DNA of 64,000 bases, taken from positions 329,304,645 to 329,368,644 of the forward strand of contig JBAIZL010000002.1 of NCBI GenBank assembly GCA_036971475.1, given 5' to 3'. Below are positions 12,858 to 23,895 of the stretch, in pieces. Positions within the stretch are counted from its first letter, which is position 1. Each line of letters opens with the position of its first letter. The notes under the pieces are model-generated. The model was not told the origin of the DNA, did not search any database, and worked only from the letters and a program-made list of their open reading frames with translations. The position numbers and the translations under genes are program-made. The DNA is from Prosapia bicincta. Lineage: Eukaryota > Arthropoda > Insecta > Hemiptera > Cercopidae.

Positions 12858-13777
12858 AGTGTGTTGTGTTGTGTTGTGTTGTCTTGTCTTGTCTTGTGTT
12901 GTGTTGTGTTGTCTTGTGTTGTGTTGTCTTGTGTTGTGTTGTGTTGTCTTGTGTTGTGTTGTCTTGTTTGTGTTGTCTTGTGTTGTGTTGCGTTGTCTTG
13001 TGTTGTGTTGTCTTGTGTTGTGTTGTCTTGTGTTGTGTTGTGTTCTCTTGTGTTGTGTTGTCTTGTGTTGTGTTGTGTTCTCTTGTGTTGTGTTGTCTTG
13101 TGTTGTGTTGTGTTGTGTTGTCTTGTGTTGTGTTGTCTTGTGTTGTGTTGTCTTGTGTTGTGTTGCGTTGTCTTGTGTTGTGTTGTCTTGTGTTGTGTTG
13201 TGTTGTCTTGTGTTGTGTTGTGTTGTCTTGTGTTGTGTTGTCTTGTCTTGTGTTGTGTTGTGTTGTCTTGTGTTGTGTTGTCTTGTGTTGTCTTGTGTTG
13301 TGTTGTGTTGTGTTGTGTTGTCTTGTGTTGTGTTGTGTTGTCTTGTGTTGTGTTGTCTTGTGTTGTGTTGTCTTGTGTTGTGTTGCGTTGTCTTGTGTTG
13401 TGTTGTCTTGTGTTGTGTTGTCTTGTGTTGTGTTGTCTTGTGTTGTGTTGCGTTGTCTTGTGTTGTGTTGTCTTGTGTTGTGTTGTCTTGTGTTGTGTTG
13501 CGTTGTCTTGTGTTGTGTTGTCTTGTGTTGTGTTGTGTTGTCTTGTGTTGTGTTGTCTTGTGTTGTGTTGTCTTGTGTTGTGTTGTGTTGTCTTGTGTTG
13601 TGTTGTCTTGTGTTGTGTTGTGTTGTCTTGTGTTGTGTTGTCTTGTGTTGTGTTGTCTTGTGTTGTGTTGCGTTGTCTTGTGTTGTGTTGTGTTGTGTTG
13701 TGTTGTGTTGTCTTGTGTTGTGTTGTCTTGTGTTGTGTTGTGTTGTGTTGTCTTGTCTTGTCTTGTGTTGTGTTGTG
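12858..13777 (+). repeat. TTGTG pentanucleotide array, about 184 units
   Basis: Almost pure TTGTG/TTGTC/TTGCG pentamers across 920 bp with a single phase break near 12966. A 15-bp higher-order motif (TCTTGTGTTGTGTTG) dominates, with TTGCG marking longer periods. Long open frames of Leu/Cys/Val or Gln/His/Lys/Thr on both strands are by-products of the repeat. Confidence 0.98.
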
Positions 13778-14546
13778 CTAGTTCTAATCAAATATATGTA
13801 ATTGGCAATGTCCTGACAAGAACTAAACAGTTAATGGGCACTTTAGTTATGTGAGTATTTAAAGTAAGATAGTGCAAGAAAAGTTAATGGTTGGTCTAAT
13901 AAGACCAGTTTTACTAATCATGATAACAAAGAAGAAAAACCCATAAGAAGTGTCAAATTATATAAGGTTACTTGAAACGTAAAACTGTTTTAAACTAGAA
14001 ATATTCTTTAATAGTAAACCAAGGACATGAGTCTAATGGTGCCCCCAGGATATGGTTCAAGTACTGTGACGTGTCGACTTACAAGGAATAACTCACTCAG
14101 CATGAATAGGGCACAGCCCCGTTGCCGCAGGTGTGCGCCGCAACATTTGTCATCGTTAGGCGGATTATGGGGGTGGAATTTGTTTTCATTAAAACTAACG
14201 GTTCATTGTGTTCACCCTACCCGAATAATGTTTGGATGTATAGCAGCGGTTATGTGATGAAACCAGACATGTATAAAGCGCACCGGTTATGTTCCCACAT
14301 CTAGGCTAAGTGCTTGTAACGTATGACTGATGCTACAAGTGTGGCATTACATCTAGTCTTTGCGTCTAAGCAGGGACTTGGCTCTCGTGGCAATGAGTAA
14401 GGTACATTTAGAAACGGGTGTCACAGTTATATAATAGTCTCTAACTTCAAGGTAAAAAATACAAGAATACATAACAGCGAACCCAAAACTTTTCTGGTTA
14501 TAATCATTACAGTCTTATTTCAATTTTTCCTGTTATTTCACACACT

Positions 14547-14548
<2 letters not shown>
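13778..14548. other. Unassigned DNA
   Basis: No domain-bearing frame and no repeat match. A less AT-rich block near 14020..14260 is open for 76 codons without recognisable features. Confidence 0.45.

Positions 14549-14617
<69 letters not shown>
14549..14617 (+). repeat. (TA)n microsatellite
   Basis: About 68 bp of pure AT dinucleotide. Confidence 0.98.
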
Positions 14618-14619
<2 letters not shown>

Positions 14620-14659
14620 ATTGATGTTAATACAGTTTTTTTCAAATATTTAACATTAA

Positions 14660-15322
14660 GGTAGGACGAAAGCAGAGACGCAGGTGGCGCAGCGCACGCA
14701 ACGCAACACACGGCATAAAACAGTGTCGCTATATTTCCTAACGGATCCGCGTAAGCTGCGGCGCATGCATGTTTGTGTCTGGCACACTCGTGGGCCGGTA
14801 TGTCACAATTTGTAGCACAGACATAGATTTGACGACACACGCCACACAATTAGGTATCCAAGATGTTGTTAAATGACAGTTTGATTCAGCTGGTAATGAA
14901 CACTCAACAGTAGCTCACATATTATACCTAAATCTCTAATTTTTAAAATCTCTAATAACTCTGTGCGAGAGACCAGTGCTATACGATGTGAATCATGAAT
15001 GTTATAGCAAGAAAACGTATAAAGACTCTTTGTGACCCAACATAGCCATGTGTCTGTTTAGTTTTTTTTATATATTAATTCTGCCACACATTTTTCACTC
15101 GAATTTTGGCAACGCTGTATAACAGAACCAATTCCTCAAATTCCAAATCGGATTCAAGTGAGTTGGTATCGGTCTCTTCCATTTTTAAGGGAAAAATTGC
15201 TTGCGTGTGCTGTGTGCTACGTCTCAAACATGCGATGGTAAAAGATTCGTGTGTTGCGTGTCCTGCGCTGCAAAACGTGGCTTGCGTGTGCTGCTCCGCC
15301 TGCGTCTCAGCCTACGTCCTGC
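14660..15322. mobile_element. Nonautonomous inverted-repeat element bounded by TTAA
   Basis: A 663-bp segment with diverged terminal inverted repeats of about 40 bp; both ends carry AGGACG, GAGACGCAGG and CACGCAA in the same order when read inward. TTAA lies immediately outside each end (14656-14659 and 15323-15326), the target duplication of piggyBac-type elements, but the terminal bases (GGTAGGACG, GCAGGACG) are not the usual piggyBac start. No transposase is encoded. The ends are markedly GC- and CpG-richer than the surroundings. Confidence 0.6.
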
Positions 15323-15347
15323 TTAATTTAAATTTTAAAGTTTGATC

Positions 15348-15428
15348 TCCCAGTCGGATTCGAGCTATGGATCTAAATTTCTTAAACAGTACTTTTAGCA
15401 CTGAGCTAACTTTCCCAGAGCTAAAACT
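15348..15428 (-). pseudogene. tRNA-like sequence with A and B boxes
   Basis: On the minus strand there is GTTAGCTCAGTGCTAAAAG (A-box-like) and GCTCGAATCC (B-box-like) at tRNA-like spacing. The T stem and anticodon stem do not pair well, so this is not a functional tRNA. It may be a tRNA-derived SINE head or a decayed tRNA copy. Confidence 0.35.
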
Positions 15429-15591
15429 TGCTTAAAGATGCACTATATGAAATTATGAGAACAAGGTTCTTCTATTCTTCAATAGTGAAGCATTGCAAGA
15501 GGTGGATAGAACGAGAAGTTATAGACCACTTTAATATATACAATATTATATTAAATATGGTGATATGTTTCCTTGTAATATAGTTAATTAA

Positions 15592-15766
15592 TTAAAAATA
15601 TTTCAAAAACAAGAATACTTCTAATACATATTTATTCAAAGCTTTTCGCCGAAATAACCTAGATAATTATTTTCCTGAAGATGCTGGTACTGTTTTATCG
15701 GCGAAAACCTTTGAATAAATATGTATTAGAAGTATTCTTGTTTTTGAAATATTTTAATTTATTAAT

Positions 15767-15768
<2 letters not shown>
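15592..15768 (+). repeat. Foldback unit with hammerhead-like motif (PLE terminal type)
   Basis: Near-perfect inverted arms of about 60 bp (15592..15655 and 15705..15768) share AAACAAGAATACTTCTAATA. The plus-strand motif at 15671..15716 has CUGAAGA (consensus CUGAUGA), a 7-bp stem II (GCUGGUA with UAUCGGC, including two G-U pairs), GAAA, then AACCUU and UGAAU. The left arm retains CGGCGAAAAGCTTTGAAT on the minus strand. A (TA)n tract starts at about 15773. Confidence 0.65.

Positions 15769-15772
<4 letters not shown>

Positions 15773-15818
<46 letters not shown>
15773..15818 (+). repeat. (TA)n microsatellite
   Basis: Pure TA for about 45 bp next to the foldback unit. Confidence 0.96.
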
Positions 15819-15826
<8 letters not shown>

Positions 15827-15840
15827 ATGAATACTTATTA

Positions 15841-16055
15841 TCCGGAGTGCGTCCATTCATTTTGCAGTGCATAGAATAGCATTTCAGACGATTCGCTAGA
15901 GTCTCATCCAGCATCGACGAGGTGAACCCAACAACAGTTGAAGAGCGAGATCAACAACTGTTGTTGGGTTCACCTCGTCAATGCTGGATGAGATTTTAGA
16001 GAAACGTCGGAACTTGCGATTTTATGCACTCCAGAATAAACGGATGTACTCCAGA
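15841..16055. repeat. Large palindrome of about 100-bp arms
   Basis: Arms 15841..15940 and 15952..16055 pair around an 11-bp spacer; the inner 45 bp are almost perfect (GACGAGGTGAACCCAACAAC and its complement), the outer parts are more diverged. On the plus strand the right arm reads CTGGATGAG then GAAACGTC, reminiscent of hammerhead core segments but with an extra G and no good stem II. Confidence 0.8.
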
Positions 16056-16065
16056 TTATATATAA

Positions 16066-16112
16066 CTATTTATCATATATATATATGTAATTATTTATTT
16101 ATATATATATAT

Positions 16113-16160
<48 letters not shown>
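16066..16160 (+). repeat. (TA)n microsatellite cluster
   Basis: Two TA tracts separated by a short AT-rich linker. Confidence 0.95.
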
Positions 16161-16166
<6 letters not shown>

Positions 16167-16530
16167 ATAATTGTAATTATAAAATAAAAAGTACCTAAAA
16201 TAAAATTTTGCTTTATCGATTCAGGAGGAATTTATTAAAAACCTTTTTTTATATTACTTGTTCATCCACTCAAGTTTGAATACATATTTTTAAGGGGATG
16301 ACACTAATACAGTTTTTCCAAATAATAACTCATTAATTAAATTTATTTAATTTTATTTTTATATGGGAGAAAAACTTACTCAAAAAAGGTAAGGTAAGGT
16401 ATTTTGCTTAAAATAAGGGATAACATATGATTTCATAAAACAGCTGGTTTTATGTTATAGCCCTAAGTTATTATGTTAGTTAATAATTGACTATAAAAAG
16501 CCTTTTGTTAACTTGGCATAAGTGAATCTA
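16161..16530 (-). repeat. Dispersed repeat A, rearranged copy
   Basis: 16161..16215 is the reverse complement of the 5' end of repeat A (AATTCCTCCTGAATCG in element orientation), while 16255..16530 is the reverse complement of its middle and 3' part (TGTTCATCCACTCAAGTTTG, TATGGGAGAAAAAC, AAAACAGCTGGTTTTATG). The order shows the copy is broken or two copies overlap. Confidence 0.65.
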
Positions 16531-17892
16531 AATCCTAAATAAAACAATTCATATTTTCTCACTTGTTGTTAGCTATAAGCTGAAATCTGACTTGTCCTTA
16601 ATATTATCTCTCCTGTGATGACTACATTATACCACAAGCAAAATAAACCGCCTCTACCTAAAACCCGCCACACAAGTCTTTCTGGGCGCTTGTCGACCTT
16701 AGATAATATTCTCCAGACGTACGGTACTTCCTGAGGGAGAATAAACTTTAGGCAAACGTCCCCAAACATCTATAATCCTCATCTTGTTGTAATCCCGGGA
16801 CGGGATTTAACAAAGGCACCTCATTTTACCTCCGTCAATTATAACAGAGAAGTTTATTTCTTTACATACACAGGCAGGCTGTCTAAATTATCGTTTTTTT
16901 TATAAATATTATACGACATTTTTTGTATTACAAGTTATGTCCTTGTTAAATTTCAGATATTGATACTAAATTTTTTTTAAACCAACAAAATCAGTAGAAT
17001 ACAAGAATTAAAATTTGATGATATAACTAATGTGATTTCCGAGAAATACGATAATCCAAAGGTAAATATTAAAGGGTTTAATAGAAAAACTCGCTAAATG
17101 ATGGGGTAAGCGATGGCTTACAATAATGACGATGGCGAATTAGACGCCAAAACTAGTATGTTTGAATGTACTGGTATTTAGTGAAAATTTCGGTTGCATT
17201 CTTTTATTCTTTACCTTTGGCGAGTCGTTCTCCCTAGTTAATCTCTAATTAAAACTGTTTTTAAAAAATCATGCTTTTAGGTGAATATATTCAGTGCAAC
17301 GTTATGTAACCTCAAAATACTCTTACAAGGTAAAGCTGGTTGTTGTAGAATGCGTACGAGGTAGTGAGAAAACATTTTTGGTGGGTATAATATAGAATAA
17401 AAGATTTTCACCTAAGTATACCATGGAAAGACACAAACAAAGCTTTGAAAAGTTCAGAACGGAGCAAACATTTTTTTTACATACAAGAATGCGAATAATA
17501 TGGATGTAGAGCAGCGACAATCATAAATCATTGCTACCGACAGAAACAGAGAAGTGAAATTCCAGCCAAAACTACGACATAAAGAACGCATTGCCTAAAG
17601 TAGAAGGCAGATTGAAAGCGATGGTTGCAGAAAACCGAAGATTTCTCTAAAAGTGGTGACACCTACTGTGCCAGGAGTTAGAGTTTTAATCTAAACAGAT
17701 CATTACGTTAGGGCATAACATATTCTTACCCAACTACGGAGATGTGCAGTAGAATCGGATTAACGCGTTCTTCGACGTTCCACAACAAGCGTAATTCCAT
17801 TTGGCAAATATTAAAAAAAAATTGTCTCAAAGCTCTAAATATTTCAAAGATATCACAGGAAATAAAGAAGATGGCACAAAAGCATAAAAAAT
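16531..17892. other. Unassigned DNA
   Basis: Mixed composition, short open frames only, no repeat from elsewhere in the window. Confidence 0.45.
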
Positions 17893-20800
17893 ACCTCACT
17901 CATCCGAACACAGCTGTCCCCTAGTGCTCTATAATCAGCAGGGAGTGAGTAGACTGAAAGGGCTAACCTATTGAGCTAGGATAGTGAGGCGTATGATTAG
18001 AGAAGACACAACTAAAGTATCATTGGACGAATGTTGGAGCAGCTAGTGTTCACTAGAGAAACATATAATAGAGACCTCACTCACCCGAACACAGCTGTTC
18101 CCTAGGTCTCTATAATCAGCAGGCGGTGAGTAGACTGCAGAGGGCTAATCTACTGAGCTAGTATAGTGAGGTAAATGATTAGAGAAGACACAACTAAAGT
18201 ATCATTGGTCAAATGTTGGAATAACTAGTATTCACTAGAGAAACATCTAATAGAGACCTCACTCACCCGAACACAGCTGTTCCATAGGTCTCTATAATCA
18301 GAAGGCGGTGAGTAGACTGCAGAGGGCTAATCTACTGAGCTAGTATAGTGAGGTAAATGATTAGAGAAGACACAACTGAAGTATCAATGGACGAATGTTG
18401 GAATAACTAGCATTCACTAGAGAAATATAATCGGGGCCTCACTCATCCGAACACAGCTGTTCCCTAGGTCTCTATAATCAGCTGGCTGTGAGTAAACTGA
18501 AGATTGCTAATCTATTGAGCTAGTATAGTGAGGTAAATGATTAGAGAAGACAAAAATAAAGTACCAATGGACGAATGTTGGAATAACTAGCATTCACTAG
18601 AGAAACATAAAAGGGACGTCACTCATCCAACCACAGCTGATCCCTAGGTCTCTATAATCAGCAGGCGATGAGTAGACTGCAGAGGGCTAACCTAATGAGC
18701 TAGTATAGTGAGAAGTATGATTAGAGAAGACAAAACTAACGTACCAATGGACAAATGTCGGAATAACTAGCATTCACTAGAGAAACATAAAAGGGACGTC
18801 ACTCATCCGACCACAGCTGTTCTCTAGGTCTCTATAATTAGCTGGCGGTGAGTAGACTGCAGAGGGCTAACCTATTGAGCTAGTACAGTGAGGTGTATGA
18901 TTAGAGAAGACAAAACTAAAGTACCAATGGACAAATGTTGGAATAACTAGCATTCACTAGAGAAACATAAAAGGGACATCACTCATCCAACTACAGCTGT
19001 TCCCTAGGTCTCTATAATCAACAGGCGATGAGTAGTCTGCAAAGGGCTAACCTATTAAGCTAGTATAGTGAGGCGTATGATTAGAGAAGACAAAACTAAA
19101 GTACCAATGGACAAATGTTGGAATAACAAGCATTCACTAGAGAAACATATAATAGAGACCTCACTCACCCGAACACAGCTGTTCCCTAGGTCTCTATAAT
19201 CAGCAGGCGGTGAGTAGACTGCAGAGGGCTAACCTATTGAGCTAGTATAGTGAGGTGTATGATTAGAGAAGACAAAACTAAAGTACCAATGGACAAATGT
19301 TGGAATAACAAGCATTTACTAGAGAAACATATAATAGAGACCTCACTCACCCGAACACAGCTGTTCCCTAGGTCTCTATAATCAGCAGGCGGTGAGTAGA
19401 CTGCAGAGGGCTAACCTATTGAGCTAGTATAGTGAGGTGTATGATTAGAGAAGACAAAACTAAAGTACCAATGGACAAATGTTGGAATAACAAGCATTCA
19501 CTAGAGAAACATATAATAGAGACCTCACTCACCCGAACACAGCTGTTCCCTAGGTCTCTATAATCAGCAGGCGGTGAGTAGACTGCAGAGAGCTAACCTA
19601 TTGAGTTAGTATAGTGAGGCGTATGATTAGTGAAGACAAAACTAAAGTACCAATGGAAGAATGTTGGAATAACTAGCATTCACTAGAGAAACATAAGTAC
19701 CAATGGACGAATGTTGGAATAAATAGCATTCACTAGAGAAACATAAAAGGGACGTCACTCATCCGACCACAGCTGTTCTCTAGGTCTCTATAATCAGCAG
19801 GCGGTGAGTAGATTGCAGAGGGCTAACCTATTCAGCTGGTATAGTGAGGCGTATGATTAGTGAAGACAAAACTAAAGTACCAGTGGACGAATGTTGGAAT
19901 AACTAGCATTCACTAGAGAAACATAAAAGGGACGTCACTCATCCGAACACAGCTGTTCCCTAGGTCTCTATATCAGCAGGCGATGAGTAGACTGTAGAGG
20001 GCTAACCTATTGAGCTGGTATAGTGAGGCGTATGATTAGTGAAGACAAAACTAAAGTACCAATGGAAGAATGTTGGAATAACTAGCATTCACTAGAGAAA
20101 AATAAGTACCAATGGACGAATGTTCGAATAAATAGCATTCACTAGAGAAACATAAAAGGGACGTCACTCATCCGACCACAGCTGTTCTCTAGGTCTCTAT
20201 AATCAGCAGGCGGTGAGTAGATTGCAGAGGGCTAACCTATTGAGCTGGTATAGTGAGGCGTATGATTAGTGAAGACAAAACTAAAGTACCAATAGAAGAA
20301 TGTTGGAATAACTAGCATTCACTAGAGAAACATAAGTACCAATGGACGGATGTTGGAATAAATAGCATTCACTAGAGAAACATAAAAGGGACGTCACTCA
20401 TCCGACCACAGCTGTTCTCTAGGTCTCTATAATCAGCAGGCGGTGAGTAGATTGCAAAGGGCTAACCTATTGAGCTGGTATAGTGAGGCGTATGATTAGT
20501 GAAGACAAAACTAAAGTACCAGTGGACGAATGTTGGAATAACTAGCATTCACTAGAGAAACATAAAAGGGACCTCACTCATCCGAACACAGCTGTTCCCT
20601 AGGTCTCTATATCAGCAGGCGATGAGTAGACTGTAGAGGGCTAACCTATTTAGCTGGTATAGTGAGGCGTATGATTAGTGAAGACAAAACTAAAGTACCA
20701 ATGGACGAATGTTGGAATAACTAGCATTCACTAGAGAAACATAAAAGGGACCTCACTCATCCGAACACAGCTGTTCCCTAGGTCTGTATAATCAGCAGGC

Positions 20801-20918
20801 AGTGAGTAGCCTGCAGAGGGCTAACCTATTGAGCTAGTATAGTGAGGCTTATGATTAGTGAAGACAGAACTAAAGTACCAATGGACGAATGTTGGACTAA
20901 CTAGCATTCACTAGATAT
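17893..20918 (+). repeat. 180-bp satellite array, about 17 units
   Basis: Units of about 180 bp carry CTCACTCATCCGAACACAG, CTGTTCCCTAGGTCTCTATA, GGTGAGTAGACTGCAGAGGG, AGCTAGTATAGTGAGG and GAATAACTAGCATTCACTAG. Identity between neighbours is high. From about 19680 several units carry an extra 50-bp partial duplication (GTACCAATGGACGAATGTTG...), giving alternating spacings of about 180 and 235 bp. Noncoding. Confidence 0.96.
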
Positions 20919-21814
20919 ACTTCGTACTCCTAAAATATTTGTAGAAAAATGAGTTTGATATAAGCTTCAACTGCATCTCTTAATGTTAATAAGATATAAA
21001 ATTGCGGTTGTGTAGAAGTTTATTCGTCAGATCCGGGATACAGTTTTTGTGAAATTTTAAAGTTGTTCTTATATTTATACGTTTGCATAAAATACAAATA
21101 TCTGGTTTATTCAATTTTACTTATATTTATAAATTATGCATCGAATTGAAGTGAATAAACAGATATAAACCTTTGATACTAATATTTGTAGTAGGGATTT
21201 AAATAGTTTACGCTACTGTTCCTACTATTGCTGTTGCGTCAAACGAAAGAGCGGAACCATTTACTCCACTGCACCTCCTGAATGTAACCGTGTATTGTGG
21301 GATATGTTTTAAAATTTGTCGCATTTTTACACACAAACATTGCATCTATAGACCATGGGTTTTGGCGAATTTCTTCAAAAAATAGTAGCAATTTATGAAT
21401 AGCTTAAATTACGACGAATGTATCACAGATTCGCATTGTGTTCGCTGATTATATCTATTGTTTGTGCTTAAGGAATTAGGCCAGTTTTAAGTAATCTGTG
21501 TTATGGATGTAATTACTACAACAAAAAACGATATAATAACCCTACCGTAAGATGTATGTAACTCAGCATGTTATATGGTGTTACTCTGAACCTCCTGAAT
21601 GTAACAGTGTATAACGGAATACGTTTTACAGTCTTTCACATTTTTGCGCAAGAAGAGTGCATGAACTATGGATTTTGGCTAATTTCAACAAAAAATAGAA
21701 ATCATATTCAAATAGGTTTAATCAGGAATTATAATAATATGGGGTTGTAAGAATTTTGCAACCACCATTAATGGTTGTTCTAATATTAGCAATTTCATTA
21801 TATAAGAATAGTAA
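20919..21814. other. Unassigned AT-rich DNA with a diverged internal repeat
   Basis: Two segments near 21280..21390 and 21585..21690 share CTCCTGAATGTAAC and a following GT-rich stretch, suggesting an old duplication of about 110 bp. No coding signal. Confidence 0.45.
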
Positions 21815-22290
21815 CAAGACTAGCGTTGAACTTAGTGGTAACAGGCGACGCCATCACCATGAGAGGTTTCCCTCTAAAACTCCTCTCCATACTTTAATAT
21901 AAAGCATTGTATACAATAACAATCTGAAGAGTAATTAAAGTTTGCCTCTAGAGAGAAAGAGTCGCAATAAGACTAGCGCTGAACTTAGTGGTAACACGCG
22001 ACGCCATCACCATGAGAGGTTTCCCTCTAAACTTCTCTCCATACTTTAATATAAAGCATTGTATACAATAACAATCTGAAGAGTAATTAAAGCTTGCCTC
22101 GGAAGAGAAAGAGTCGCAACAAGACTAGCGCTGTACTTAGTGGTAACAGGCGACGCCATCACCATGAGAGGTTTCCCTCTAAACTTCTCTCCATACTTTA
22201 ATATAAAGCATTGTATACAATAACAATCTGAAGAGTAATTAAAGCTTGCCTCGGGAGGGAAAGAGTCGCAACAAGATTAGCACTGAACTT
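21815..22290 (+). repeat. 152-bp tandem array, three units
   Basis: Three units (starts about 21815, 21968, 22120) plus a partial fourth. Shared text includes AAGACTAGCGCTGAACTTAG and GACGCCATCACCATGAGAGG. The units differ by only a few bases. Confidence 0.93.
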
Positions 22291-22796
22291 AGTGAATAAT
22301 TTTATTTTATATTCAACTATTACAGGATCGGCCTTCGTCACGTTAAATCCGAACACTTCGAAATTTAATTAACAACAAACGTAAATTTGATTTGCGCTGT
22401 CTTGTTTATATCGGCGGCAAAATTACTTTAATGAAATAAAGCCAAGTTTTACTTTGTTAAAGCAGCTCCTTTAGCGCCCTTCTCGCCGTTATATTTACAA
22501 ATTTCTGACGTATCTAAGATATAAGTTTGAATTTTGGGATTTAAAATAATCTGTGTTTGCCGAGCCTGCATGACAAAAGTAGGCATTTTTTCAAGAAATG
22601 AAAAAATTTAACCATGAATAATGGTTATACATTTGTATAAACCATTAAAATCTCAATCACGGATCATAGCACAACGTAATCAAAAAACAAATTAAACCAT
22701 TATTTATTATTATACTTAGAATTTTTTATAACAATTACGTTATAAACACGTTATACCCTTTTACTTAATCTTTATTTAACAGTAAACAAATACAAG
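22291..22796. other. Unassigned AT-rich DNA
   Basis: No gene or known repeat seen. Confidence 0.45.
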
Positions 22797-22885
22797 TAAT
22801 ATACACAAATTTAAGTAAATTCCTTCTTAGGTTAACAAAGAAAAAAGTTATTTCTATTACTTTCTATTATGTAATTTACTTGTCT
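22797..22885 (+). repeat. Dispersed repeat A, 5' fragment
   Basis: AAGTAAATTCCTTCTTAGGT followed by AACAAAGAAAAAAG matches the start of repeat A; the rest is absent. Confidence 0.55.
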
Positions 22886-22960
22886 AGTGCTAGGTCAAAC
22901 ACGTTTTCTTTATTTCATGTATTTAGCGTTGGACGGGGCTAATAAGTTAATTAAATAGTT

Positions 22961-23410
22961 GAATTAATGCTTCTTCTTACAGAGATCCCTGCTGTCAGTA
23001 AGAAGTTTTATTTATTTGAATTAATGCTTCTTCTTACAGAGATCCCTGCTGTCAGTAAGAAGTTTTATTTATTTGAATTAATGCTTCTTCTTACAGAGAT
23101 CGCTGCTGTCAGTAAGAAGTTTTATTTATTTGAATTAATGCTTCTTCTTACAGAGATCGCTGCTGTCAGTAAGAAGTTTTATTTATTTGAATTAATGCTT
23201 CTTACAGAGATCCCTGCTGTCAGTAAGAAGTTTTATTTATTTGAATTAATGCTTCTTCTTACAGAGATCCCTGCTGTCAGTAAGAAGTTTTATTTATTTG
23301 AATTAATGCTTCTTCTTACAGAGATCCCTGCTGTCAGTAAGAAGTTTTATTTATTTGAATTAATGCTTCTTCTTACAGAGATCCCTGCTGTCAGTAAGAA
23401 GCTTTATTTA
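22961..23410 (+). repeat. 57-bp tandem array, about 8 units
   Basis: Units of 57 bp (one unit is 3 bp shorter) run GAATTAATGCTTCTTCTTAC, AGAGATCCCTGCTGTCAG, TAAGAAGTTTTATTTATTT. The period is 19 codons, so a 165-codon plus-strand frame with a MLLLTEIPAVSKKFYLFEL-type repeat stays open. Each unit also contains a pyrimidine-rich TTCTTCTTACAG and, 15 bases later, GTAAGA, that is, splice acceptor-like and donor-like sequences. No flanking exon or start context supports a gene. Confidence 0.93.
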
Positions 23411-23606
23411 CATTTGTTGATTCCCTCTTCAGGTGAGCTACTAGTAATCACTAAACACTTTTAAATGTTTTAAACTTGCCTATAGTAGCACTTACTTTAT
23501 TTGTTGAGAACGGCCGTTTTGGGAGATGTGTCCCATTGTCAACTCAGACCGTAACTGATCTCAAGGTTTACGGGCATTAATTCAATAAGCTAATGTCGTA
23601 ACTACA

Positions 23607-23895
23607 TGTGTAACCTACTGCACCAGCATTACCGCTACACAGCTGCCGGTACTGATTAATACCCAACGTATTGAGCCGTTACGCTCAAGTTTGGAGTTGG
23701 CCGCAGAACGGCGTCACCACTCCACCGCAACCAGTGAGTTTAAACTGTACAAGTAACGGTTCCATGGAGCATCTGTTACTAAAGCCTTGCTCTATGGTAA
23801 AGACCTATTGGCGACACAATGTGGGCCATACCAGACGCAAACGTTATGCGGTCAGAACTTCATATTAAGTATAATGAAAAAACAAGCAATAGAAA
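23607..23895 (+). repeat. Dispersed repeat D, copy 2
   Basis: Near-identical to 710..1002, including the open frame of about 65 codons and the junction to repeat A. Confidence 0.8.

Noticed and set aside
12793..13854. Open frames over 300 codons on both strands
   Set aside because: They lie wholly in the TTGTG pentamer array; the repeat unit has no stop in these frames.
22961..23410. CRISPR-like or other direct-repeat defence array
   Set aside because: Units are tandem without variable spacers and the genome is eukaryotic. The same holds for the other arrays.
22967..23464. 165-codon leucine-rich frame as a signal-peptide or repeat-protein gene
   Set aside because: A direct translation of the 57-bp array, with no flanking exon or conserved domain.
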